A DNA stretch of 10,231 nucleotides from Citricoccus sp. WCRC_4. GTDB lineage: Bacteria > Actinomycetota > Actinomycetes > Actinomycetales > Micrococcaceae. Below are positions 1-5,944 of this stretch, piece after piece; the stretch's first letter is position 1, and each line of letters begins with the position of its first letter. The DNA lies in contig JAPFFX010000222.1 in the NCBI GenBank assembly GCA_026645375.1, forward strand, positions 1 through 10,231. The letters are read 5' to 3'. Below the pieces are notes generated by a model, which saw nothing but the letters and a program-made list of their open reading frames with translations, did not search any database and was not told the DNA's origin. The position numbers and the translations under genes were made by a program.

Positions 1-288
1 GCTTCTTCGGATTGCGAGCGATGCACGCCTGCACCGGGGACGGACCGACGCGGTGGGCTTCGCGGCGGTGGCGGGCTTGGCGGCAGGGGCCTTCGCGGCC
101 GGGGCCGGGGTGCCCGAGGACTTGGGAGCGGCGTCCGCATAGGCGGAACGCAGCTTCTTGACCACCGGGGGTTCGATGGTCGAGGAGGCGGAGCGGACGA
201 ATTCGCCCATGTCCTGAAGCTTGTTCAGGGCCTCCTTGGATGAAATTCCGAGCTCCTTGGCGAGCTCGTGGACGCGGACCTTGGCCAC
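1..288 (-). CDS. infB: Translation initiation factor IF-2, N-terminal part (runs off window)
   Basis: This is the first 96 codons of IF2, the GTPase that brings initiator tRNA to the 30S subunit. Read from a GTG at 288, the protein begins MAKVRVHELAKELGISSKE, followed by a GEFVRSASSTIEPPVVKKL segment. This is the typical IF2 N-terminal subdomain of actinobacteria. From about residue 55 it becomes an Ala/Pro/Lys-rich linker, as expected before the G domain, which lies outside the window. AGGAG at 293-297 supports the GTG start, with 4 nt between. The gene follows ylxR after a 135-bp spacer and is the last gene of the rimP-nusA-ylxR-infB series. The last roughly 15 codons at the window edge change from Ala/Pro/Lys to Arg-rich (VRPRCRRASLAIRRS), which is unusual for this linker and may be a sequence or assembly problem. 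The identity of the gene itself is secure. Confidence 0.93.
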   Translation of the reverse strand, partial: MAKVRVHELAKELGISSKEALNKLQDMGEFVRSASSTIEPPVVKKLRSAYADAAPKSSGTPAPAAKAPAAKPATAAKPTASVRPRCRRASLAIRRS

Positions 289-292
289 GGTT

Positions 293-297
293 CTCCT
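293..297 (-). promoter_or_regulatory. Ribosome binding site of infB
   Basis: AGGAG on the minus strand lies 4 nt before the GTG at 288. It decides the infB start, since the conserved MAKVRVHELAKEL begins exactly there. Confidence 0.7.
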
Positions 298-311
298 GTT
301 CTGGTCCGCGC

Positions 312-352
312 CGTGGCCTGTGGGTGGAGCCGGGGGCTCCTCCTAGGCCGCG
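312..352 (-). other. Two-tier hairpin in the ylxR-infB spacer (infB leader)
   Basis: The inner stem is perfect: six base pairs, 326-331 with 335-340 (GGAGCC/GGCTCC), around a 3-nt loop. The outer arms at 312-319 and 345-352 pair at seven of eight positions, with an internal loop between the two stems. In the transcript the structure begins about 50 nt before and ends about 15 nt before the infB ribosome binding site. There is no T-run after it, so a standard intrinsic terminator is unlikely. An RNA leader element or RNase/ribosome pausing site is possible. The pairing is seen directly; a function is inferred. Confidence 0.4.
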
Positions 353-424
353 TCAGACGGACCGATGTACGTCAAAGGTGTTCATCGTTGGGCACTCATC
401 GCTTGGTGCTCATCGGGTTTCCAT
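353..424 (-). other. Possible chain of overlapping mini-ORFs in the infB leader
   Basis: The ylxR stop reads TGATG, so an ATG at 424 overlaps it. Four tiny ORFs follow in rotating frames: METR (424-410), MSTKR (413-396), MSAQR (399-382) and MNTFDVHRSV (385-353). Each stop overlaps the next ATG as ATGA. Such overlaps are typical of coupled re-initiation, but no good Shine-Dalgarno sequence precedes any of them and the peptides resemble nothing I know. The METR frame is also the tail of a longer shadow frame across ylxR. Translation is not shown; this may simply be a tandem duplication. Confidence 0.25.
374..415 (-). repeat. Three tandem 14-nt units, each starting CGATGA, downstream of ylxR
   Basis: On the minus strand the units are CGATGAGCACCAAG (415-402), CGATGAGTGCCCAA (401-388) and CGATGAACACCTTT (387-374). 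The first matches each of the other two at about 10 of 14 positions, and CGATGA is invariant. Each unit holds an ATGA stop/start overlap. Because 14 is not a multiple of three, each ATG opens a different frame, which the next unit closes. This gives a chain of very short ORFs (see the next entry). The repeat lies between the ylxR stop and the infB leader hairpin. Confidence 0.6.
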
Positions 425-735
425 CAGATCTCTGACCCGCTCTCGTCGTTCGTTCTCAGTGCCGGTGCATCCGGGTGCCCGGCGAGCAGCCCGGCCAGGG
501 CGGTCGCGTCGACCGGAGCACGGAAGGCCCGGTTGAATGCGCCTCGCTTCAGGGCGGTCTGCAGGCAAGCGGGGTCCGGGTGGAGCCAGGCCCCTCGGCC
601 CGGCATGCGCCGGCGTGGGTCGGGTACCACGGATCGGGAACCCGTGACACCGTCCAGCACCAGTCGCACCAGCTTGGTGTGGTCCTCCCTGCCTCGGCAT
701 CCGACGCAGGTCCGCACCGGGGTGTGTGCCTGCAT
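424..735 (-). CDS. ylxR: YlxR family RNA-binding protein (DUF448)
   Basis: This is a small basic protein of 103 residues encoded between nusA and infB, the usual place of ylxR in Gram-positive bacteria. The family signature is clear: RTCVGCR at residues 8-14 and GRGAWLHPDPACL at 46-58, followed by ALKRGAFNRAF. Family members fold as a compact alpha/beta protein with a positively charged face and are proposed to bind RNA; some affect RNase P activity. The ATG at 735 is the only usable start between the in-frame nusA stop and the conserved CVGCR motif, although no convincing ribosome binding site precedes it. The 90-bp gap to nusA holds GC-rich palindromes. The C-terminal tail after about residue 85 is poorly conserved in the family. 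The exact role in this organism is unknown. Confidence 0.9.
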   Translation of the reverse strand: MQAHTPVRTCVGCRGREDHTKLVRLVLDGVTGSRSVVPDPRRRMPGRGAWLHPDPACLQTALKRGAFNRAFRAPVDATALAGLLAGHPDAPALRTNDESGSEI

Positions 736-801
736 GAGGAGTCGTTCTGCCTTCGGAAGGGAATTGGACCTGAACCAGTCTACCCCAGTCCTCGTTCCTG
801 T

Positions 802-825
802 GCCCCCACCGGGGTCACCCGGGGC
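802..825 (-). other. GC-rich fold-back immediately downstream of nusA
   Basis: Directly after the nusA stop (826-828), GCCCC and GGGGC arms at 802-806 and 821-825 can pair. Inside them a competing CCCC/GGGG pairing (804-807 with 811-814) is possible. No T-tract follows. It could slow polymerase or protect the nusA 3' end, or be a by-product of GC-rich sequence. Confidence 0.25.
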
Positions 826-1794
826 TCAGGCGCGGTCCTCGCCGGCGATGTCGATGCGCCAACCGGTCAGCTTGGCGGCCAGGCGCGCGTTCTGGCCCTC
901 CTTGCCGATGGCCAGGGACAGCACGTCCCGCGGCACCACCACGCGGGCGGATCGGGTGGCGGCGTCCACCACCGTCACCGAGCTCACGCGGGCCGGGGAC
1001 AGCGCGCTGGCGATGAACCGTTCCGGGTCCTCGCTGTAGTCCACGATGTCGATCTTCTCGTCGTTGAGCTCGCTCATCACGGCACGGACCCGCGAGCCCA
1101 TCTCCCCGATGCACGCTCCCTTGGCGTTGACACCGGGCCGGGTGGACTTCACGGCCATCTTCGTGCGGTGCCCGGCCTCGCGGGCCAGGGCCAGGATCTC
1201 GACCGAACCGTCCGCGATCTCCGGGACCTCCAGCTCGAACAGCCTCCGGACCAGTCCGGGGTGCGAGCGGGACAGGGTGATGGAGGGGCCCTTCAGGCCG
1301 CGGTGGACGTCCACCACGTAGGCCCGCAAGCGCGTGCCGTGGGAGTAGTCCTCGCCGGGGACCTGCTCCGGCGGCGGCAGGACGGCCTCGACGGAACCGA
1401 GGCTGACCTGGATCATGTGGGGATTGGTGCCCTGCTGGATGAGCCCGGAGATCAGCTCGCCCTCCCGGCCCTTGAACTCGCCCAGGATCTGGTCGTCCTC
1501 GGCGTCGCGCAGTCGCTGCAGGATGATCTGTCGAGCCGTGGACGCGGCGATCCGGCCGAAGCCCTGGGGAGTGTCGTCGAACTCCCCGACGGCCGTGCCG
1601 TCCTCATCGAGCTCGGTGGCCCAGATGGTCACGTGACCGGTCTTGCGGTCCAGCTCGGCGCGGGCCTGCTGCAACGCACCGGGGGACTTGTGGTAGGCGA
1701 CCAGCAGGGCCTGCTCGATCGTGGGCACGAGCTTGTCCAGCGGGATCTCGCGCTCCTTCTCCAGCAGCCGCAGCGCGCTCATGTCGATGTCCAC
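826..1794 (-). CDS. nusA: Transcription termination/antitermination factor NusA
   Basis: NusA binds RNA polymerase and nascent RNA and modulates pausing, termination and antitermination, including at rRNA operons. The 322-residue protein has the actinobacterial layout. The N-terminal polymerase-binding domain is about residues 1-110 (MDIDMSALRLLEKER, DDTPQGFGRIAASTARQ). An S1 domain spans about 112-180 and ends ITLSRSHPGLVRRLF. KH1 has GACIGEMGSRVRAV near 227-240, and KH2 has AIGKEGQNARLAAKLTGW at 295-312. It ends soon after KH2 and has no C-terminal acidic repeats, as is normal outside Proteobacteria. The start is the GTG at 1794, directly abutting the rimP stop (TGAGTG). GGAGG inside the rimP end, 5 nt upstream, supports it, and the homologous M. 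tuberculosis protein starts in the same way (MNIDMAAL). An internal ATG four codons later is less likely. Confidence 0.97.
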   Translation of the reverse strand: MDIDMSALRLLEKEREIPLDKLVPTIEQALLVAYHKSPGALQQARAELDRKTGHVTIWATELDEDGTAVGEFDDTPQGFGRIAASTARQIILQRLRDAEDDQILGEFKGREGELISGLIQQGTNPHMIQVSLGSVEAVLPPPEQVPGEDYSHGTRLRAYVVDVHRGLKGPSITLSRSHPGLVRRLFELEVPEIADGSVEILALAREAGHRTKMAVKSTRPGVNAKGACIGEMGSRVRAVMSELNDEKIDIVDYSEDPERFIASALSPARVSSVTVVDAATRSARVVVPRDVLSLAIGKEGQNARLAAKLTGWRIDIAGEDRA

Positions 1795-2358
1795 TCAGAC
1801 CTCCGTGTCCAGTTGTTCGCGGGAGGCATCGCCGCCACCGGTGGACAACTCTACCTGCACCCGCCCCGGGCCGAGGCGGTCGTAGGCGTGGCGTTCGGGC
1901 TCCCCCACCTTGGCGGGCATGCCCTTCTTGGCCCCGGCCCGCACGGGGACGAGCACCACGCCGGACTCGTCCGCCTCCCGGATGCGGGCCGTGATCTCCT
2001 GCCCGCCGAGCGAGACGGTCACCATGCGCCCCACGTTGCGGCGCCAGTGGCGCGGCTCGGTCAGCGGGCGCGAGACGCCCGGTGAGGACACCTCCAGCTG
2101 ATAGGGCTCGGTGCCCAGTTCCGGCAGGTGGTCCCCGGCAGCGTCGAGGGCGTCGGACACGGCTGAGGCCACGGCGGCCACGTCGTCCAGGTCCAGCCCG
2201 GCGGTGCCGTCGGGACGGTCGACGACGACCTGCAGGCTCCGGTGCCCGGGCTCGCCGGCCACGGTGACGGACTCGAAGTACATCCCGGCGGCCTCGACGG
2301 CGGGGGCGACCAGCTCGGCGAGCGAGCCGGGCTGACGGGCTGTGGGGTTCTCAGTCAT
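1795..2358 (-). CDS. rimP: Ribosome maturation factor RimP
   Basis: RimP helps mature the 30S subunit (assembly around the central pseudoknot and S12 binding). The 187-residue protein has an N-terminal alpha/beta domain (about 12-90) with SLQVVVDRPDGTAGLDLDDV. The family signature YQLEVSSPGVSRPLTEPRHW is at about 86-105, and an SH3-like C-terminal domain follows (about 106-175: VGRMVTVSLGGQEITARI). The position directly before nusA is the standard one and settles the identity. The ATG at 2358 lies 10 bp after the permease stop; AGGG just upstream is a weak ribosome binding site. The tail, about residues 172-187, is Gly/Asp/Glu-rich and carries the nusA Shine-Dalgarno sequence, so the two genes are probably translationally coupled. 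Confidence 0.95.
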   Translation of the reverse strand: MTENPTARQPGSLAELVAPAVEAAGMYFESVTVAGEPGHRSLQVVVDRPDGTAGLDLDDVAAVASAVSDALDAAGDHLPELGTEPYQLEVSSPGVSRPLTEPRHWRRNVGRMVTVSLGGQEITARIREADESGVVLVPVRAGAKKGMPAKVGEPERHAYDRLGPGRVQVELSTGGGDASREQLDTEV

Positions 2359-2368
2359 TCGCCCTAGG

Positions 2369-3157
2369 TTACCGGCCCAGCAACAGGTCGTATCCCAGCC
2401 GAGCGATCAGCACGAACACCACGATGAGGAAGACCACGCGGATGAACCCGGCGCCACGCTTCACGGCCATCCGGGCACCGACGTAACCGCCCACCATGTT
2501 GGCCGCGCCCAGGATGAGCCCCAGTCCGAGCAGGACGTGGCCCGAGGGCAGGAAGAACGCGATGGCCCCGAGGTTGGTGGCCAGGTTGACGATCTTGGCC
2601 TTGGCCGAGCCCTGCAGGAAGTCGTAGCCGAGGATCGCCACCAGCGCGATGACCAGGAAGGTCCCGGTGCCGGGCCCGAGCAGGCCGTCATAGAAGCCGA
2701 TGACCAAGCCGATGACGATCGCGACGGCCAGGTGCCGCCGGCCCTCGTACCGCAGCCCGGTGTCCCGACCCAGCTGGGGCCGGGCCGCGGTGAACACAGC
2801 CACCCCGATCAGCGCCAGCACGATGACGGGCTTGATCACCTCGGCCGGAAGCAGCGTGGCCACGATCGCCCCGCAGAAACTGCCCACCAGGGCGACACCG
2901 GCCATGGGCAACGCGGTCCGCAGGTCCGGGTGCACGCGCCGGTAGTACGTGATGGCGCTCGTCGCGGTGCCGAAGACGGAACCCATCTTGTTGGTGGCCA
3001 GGGCCTGGACGGGAGAGATGCCCGGCACCATCAGCAGGACGGGCAGCTGGAGCAGGCCGCCCCCGCCCACCACGGCATCGATCCAGCCGGCGGCCAGGCC
3101 GGCCAGCACGATCATCACCACCGTGGCGGCGGTGATGTCCTCCAGCCCCGTCAGCAC
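2369..3157 (-). CDS. TSUP (TauE/SafE, YfcA-like) membrane permease
   Basis: This is a 262-residue polytopic membrane protein of the TSUP family (formerly DUF81), whose characterised members export or import sulfite, sulfonates or other small sulfur-containing or organic anions. Two related halves are visible. GWIDAVVGGGGLLQLP at 24-39 in the first hydrophobic segment pairs with GFYDGLLGPGTGTFL at 154-168, as in Escherichia coli YfcA. The motif ALATNKMGSVFGT (52-64) and its counterpart AKIVNLATNLGAIAFF (187-202) are also typical. I count about eight hydrophobic segments. The GTG start at 3157 follows a purine-rich GGGGAGGGG ribosome binding site. The gene lies 19 bp after proS and 10 bp before rimP, so it is probably co-transcribed with both. 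The substrate cannot be read from the sequence; a link to sulfur metabolism is only family-level. Confidence 0.88.
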   Translation of the reverse strand: MLTGLEDITAATVVMIVLAGLAAGWIDAVVGGGGLLQLPVLLMVPGISPVQALATNKMGSVFGTATSAITYYRRVHPDLRTALPMAGVALVGSFCGAIVATLLPAEVIKPVIVLALIGVAVFTAARPQLGRDTGLRYEGRRHLAVAIVIGLVIGFYDGLLGPGTGTFLVIALVAILGYDFLQGSAKAKIVNLATNLGAIAFFLPSGHVLLGLGLILGAANMVGGYVGARMAVKRGAGFIRVVFLIVVFVLIARLGYDLLLGR

Positions 3158-3176
3158 GGTCCCCTCCCCGCCCGGA

Positions 3177-4988
3177 TCAGCCGGCCACGAGCGCGGCGAT
3201 GACGTCGGCGGCCGTGGCCACCTCCACCTCCTGGGCCTCCCCGGTCGCCCGGTCCTTGACCTCCACGACGCCGTTGGCGAGCCCGCGGCCCACCACCACG
3301 GAGGTGGGGATGCCGATGAGTTCCACGTCGGAGAACTTCACGCCGGCGGAGACCTTCTTCCGGTCGTCGTAGAGCACCGTCAGTCCGCGTTCCTCGAGGC
3401 CCGCGACGAGTTCCTCGGCGGCGGCGAAGATCTCCTCGCCCTTGCCGGTGGCCACCACGTGGACGTCGGCCGGCGCCACGGCCCGCGGCCACACCAGACC
3501 CTTCTCGTCGTGGTTGGACTCGGCCAGGGCGGCGATGGCCCGGGTGACGCCGATGCCGTAGGAGCCCATGGTGACCACGACCTGCTTGCCGTTCTCGTCG
3601 AGCACCTTCAGGTCCAGTGCCTCGGCGTAGCGGCGGCCGAGCTGGAAGATGTGGCCCATCTCGATGCCGCGACGGGTCCGCAGGGGTCCCGAGCCGTCCG
3701 GGGCCGGGTCGCCGTCGCGCACCGCGGTGGCCTCGACGACGCCGTCCCAGGTGAAGTCCCGCCCGGCCACGAGGCCGAAGACGTGCTGCTGGGGCGCGTT
3801 GGCCCCGGTGATCCAGGGGGTGCCGGGGGCGATCCGCGGGTCCACGAAGAAGGGCACGCCGGATTCGGCCTCGCCGCCCAGGAACTGGGTCGACGCCCCG
3901 TCCGCCGCCACGCGGGCCGGGCCGATGTAGCCCTTGACGAAGGAGGGCACCTTCTTCAGGTCCTCCTCGGTGGCCGCCTCGAGGGTCGGTTCGCCCGTGG
4001 CCCCGAGCAGTTCCCCGACGCCGGACTCCAGCCGCTTGAGATCGACGTCCCGGTCCCCCGGCACGGCGACGACGAAGGGCCGGCGCTGCTCGCCGTCGAG
4101 CACGGCGGTGACCACGACGCACTTCAGCGTGTCCGCGGCGGTCCACTCGCCCTGGGTGCGCGGGGCGAGCTGGTTGGACACCTCCACCAGGGCCGCGATC
4201 GTCGTCGAGTCCGGGGTGTCCTTCACCTCGGCCGCCGGGGCCCCTGAGGCATCGACCCCGGCAGGGGGCACGGTGGTGACGGCCTCGACGTTGGCGCGGT
4301 AGCCGCCGTCGGACTCCACGAACGTGTCCTCGCCGATCGGCGAGGGGTGCAGGAACTCCTCCGACGCGGAGCCGCCCATCGCGCCGGCCGTGGCCTGCAC
4401 CGGCACGACCTCCAGGCCCAGCCGGGAGAAGATGCGCAGGTAGGCGGCCCGGTGGTCCTGGTACGCGCGCTCGAGGCCGGCGTCGTCCACGGTGAAGGAA
4501 TAGGAGTCCTTCATGATGAACTCCCGCACCCGCAGCAGGCCCGCCCGTGGACGGGCCTCGTCCCGGTACTTGGTCTGGATCTGGTACAGGTATGCCGGCA
4601 GGTCCTTGTAGGACGAGTAGTGGTCCTTGACCAGGAGGGTGAACATCTCCTCGTGGGTGGGCGCGAGCAGGAAGTCGGCGCCCTTGCGGTCCTTGACGCG
4701 GAAGATCCCGTCACCGTAGTCCTCCCAGCGCCCGGAGACCTCGTAGGGCTCCTTGGGCAGCAATGCCGGGAACTGGACCTCCTGGCCGCCGATCGCGTTC
4801 ATCTCCTCGCGCACGATCTGCTCGACCCGGTTCTTCACCCGCATGCCCAGCGGCAGCCAGGTGAAGGCGCCCGGGCCGGCTCGCCGGATGTAACCGGCGC
4901 GCACGAGGAGCCGGTGGCTGGCGACCTCGGCGTCGGCCGGGTCATCACGCAGGGTGCGGAGGAACAGGGTGGACATGCGCAGGGGCAC
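3177..4988 (-). CDS. proS: Prolyl-tRNA synthetase (bacterial type, with editing domain)
   Basis: This enzyme joins proline to tRNA-Pro in the cytoplasm. The 603-residue protein has the full bacterial class II layout. Motif 1 is around 66-90 (GGQEVQFPALLPKEPYE). LAPTHEE at 108-114 and motif 2 (TKYRDEARPRAGLLRVREF, 139-157) follow. The inserted cis-editing domain spans about 230-415, with VKGYIGP at 351-357 and WITGAN at 392-397. Motif 3 is GSYGIGVTRAIAALAE at 475-490. The anticodon-binding domain runs from about 505 to the end (VLYDDRKKVSAGVKFSD). It is about 20 residues longer than the M. tuberculosis enzyme, mainly in small insertions within the editing region. The GTG at 4988 is chosen because GGAG lies 5 nt upstream and homologues begin a few residues before MSTLFLRTLRDDPADAE; the ATG at 4976 is the alternative. 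The permease gene follows after 19 bp. Confidence 0.97.
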   Translation of the reverse strand: MPLRMSTLFLRTLRDDPADAEVASHRLLVRAGYIRRAGPGAFTWLPLGMRVKNRVEQIVREEMNAIGGQEVQFPALLPKEPYEVSGRWEDYGDGIFRVKDRKGADFLLAPTHEEMFTLLVKDHYSSYKDLPAYLYQIQTKYRDEARPRAGLLRVREFIMKDSYSFTVDDAGLERAYQDHRAAYLRIFSRLGLEVVPVQATAGAMGGSASEEFLHPSPIGEDTFVESDGGYRANVEAVTTVPPAGVDASGAPAAEVKDTPDSTTIAALVEVSNQLAPRTQGEWTAADTLKCVVVTAVLDGEQRRPFVVAVPGDRDVDLKRLESGVGELLGATGEPTLEAATEEDLKKVPSFVKGYIGPARVAADGASTQFLGGEAESGVPFFVDPRIAPGTPWITGANAPQQHVFGLVAGRDFTWDGVVEATAVRDGDPAPDGSGPLRTRRGIEMGHIFQLGRRYAEALDLKVLDENGKQVVVTMGSYGIGVTRAIAALAESNHDEKGLVWPRAVAPADVHVVATGKGEEIFAAAEELVAGLEERGLTVLYDDRKKVSAGVKFSDVELIGIPTSVVVGRGLANGVVEVKDRATGEAQEVEVATAADVIAALVAG

Positions 4989-5054
4989 TTCGGCTCCGAT
5001 CAGTGGGTACGGTGTTGCGGTCTGGGAAAGCAGGGGGACAACGGGGGACGGCGC

Positions 5055-5870
5055 TCAACCGTCGAGTTGGGCGCGCAGGGACTCGACCTTCTCCAGGCCC
5101 TCCCCGACGGGGACGGCCTGGTCCCCGACGCGGGATCCCGCGTAGGTGACCAGCCTCTCGCCGTCCTGGACGTAGAGGGTGGTGGAGGTGGAGGACTCGG
5201 TGCCCTCGGGCAGTTCGACGTCCTCGATCGACACCGACGTGCCGATGGTCATGGCCAGCGCGGCATCGGCGTCGGCCTCCACGTCGGCCAGTTCCAGGGT
5301 GGCCTCGGCGGTCATCCCCTCCCCCATCCCGATCGTGTAGGACGAACACGTCCGGGCGAACTCCTCGTAGTCGTCCAGGGCCGCGGCGGCCGCGGCGGCG
5401 TCCGGGAACAGGGTGACGCTGAGCATGTCCGACGCCGGGGAGGCCGGGTCCTCGGTGTCGACCACGATCCCGCCGACCAGCTCGGTGCCCTCCGGCAGCC
5501 GGCCGGTCTGTGCCCCCAGCCCCTGCTGGCCGCACTCCTCGGGGGTGACCGTCATCTCCGCCGTCATGCCCTGGGTGCTCTCGGTCAGCTGCTGGAGCCG
5601 CTCCCCGCTGACGATCTGCGCCTGCTCCCCCAGGACGGCCTTCAGGGCGGCCTCGATGCCGGAGGCTGCCCCGTCCTGGGTCGCGGAGGCGCTCGGGGTG
5701 GCCTCCGGGGCCGGTTCGGTGGCCGACGCCGCGGCCGATTCCGGGGGCGGGGCCGGGGTGGTCTCCTCCTCGGCCCCGGACCCGCCGCAGGCCGTGAGGG
5801 CCAGGGCGAGCAGGCCGGTGCCCAGGACGGCCCGCAGCGCGATGGCGGGGCGGGACGAGTGAGGATTCAT
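5055..5870 (-). CDS. Secreted lipoprotein of unknown function
   Basis: The 271-residue protein starts with a Sec-type lipoprotein signal: basic MNPHSSRPAIALR, a hydrophobic stretch, then the lipobox L25-T26-A27-C28. It is therefore predicted to be anchored on the outside of the cytoplasmic membrane. A low-complexity Pro/Ala/Glu/Thr/Ser linker (about 30-68) precedes a folded part of about 200 residues, strongly acidic, with two further cysteines (C113 in TPEECGQQG and C175 in EFARTCSSY) that could form a disulfide. The TPEEC...C spacing loosely recalls the extracellular sensor domains of mycobacterial PknH/LppH-type proteins, but I cannot assign it to that family. The ATG at 5870 has only a weak upstream ribosome binding site. 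It lies 66 bp before proS and 73 bp after the acetyltransferase, so it may head its own transcript. Confidence 0.85.
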   Translation of the reverse strand: MNPHSSRPAIALRAVLGTGLLALALTACGGSGAEEETTPAPPPESAAASATEPAPEATPSASATQDGAASGIEAALKAVLGEQAQIVSGERLQQLTESTQGMTAEMTVTPEECGQQGLGAQTGRLPEGTELVGGIVVDTEDPASPASDMLSVTLFPDAAAAAAALDDYEEFARTCSSYTIGMGEGMTAEATLELADVEADADAALAMTIGTSVSIEDVELPEGTESSTSTTLYVQDGERLVTYAGSRVGDQAVPVGEGLEKVESLRAQLDG

Positions 5871-5880
5871 GGCCTGGCCG

Positions 5881-5917
5881 TGCTTTCTGGACGCCGGTGG
5901 TGATGACTAGGAAAGCA
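5881..5917. repeat. Inverted repeat TGCTTTC ... GAAAGCA upstream of the lipoprotein gene
   Basis: Perfect 7-bp arms at 5881-5887 and 5911-5917 are separated by 23 bp, and the nearer arm is 11 bp from the lipoprotein ATG at 5870. The distal arm overlaps TATGCT (minus strand), which resembles a -10 hexamer, but no good -35 lies at the right distance. It could be a regulator site or a long-loop stem in the leader. The repeat is plain; its function is not known. Confidence 0.3.
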
Positions 5918-5927
5918 TAGGTCACCC

Positions 5928-5944
5928 GCGGGCCGTGGGCCCGC
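5928..5944 (-). terminator. Possible terminator hairpin after the acetyltransferase gene
   Basis: A perfect 7-bp GC stem (GCGGGCC with GGCCCGC) around a 3-nt loop begins at the last base of the acetyltransferase stop codon. It is compact and very stable, but lacks a downstream U-tract; many actinobacterial terminators do too. It would separate the rseP-ispG-acetyltransferase unit from the lipoprotein-proS unit. Confidence 0.4.

Noticed and set aside
410..700. Minus-strand open frame overlapping ylxR in another frame
   Set aside because: Arg/Pro/Gly-rich shadow of ylxR; the ylxR frame carries the conserved CVGCR and GRGAW motifs.
777..804. Promoter-like TAGACT (777-782) with GGCACA (799-804) upstream of ylxR
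   Set aside because: The -10-like box is fair but the -35-like box matches only half of the consensus, and such matches occur by chance; not enough to annotate.
475..2085. Long open frame on the plus strand (536 codons) opposite nusA and rimP
   Set aside because: It mirrors strongly biased GC-rich codons of the minus-strand genes; its translation is low-complexity and resembles no protein family, while the opposite strand encodes clear NusA and RimP.
5033..5049. Direct repeat GGGGGAC-AAC-GGGGGAC in the lipoprotein-proS spacer
   Set aside because: Two 7-bp copies only, in G-rich DNA; likely chance.
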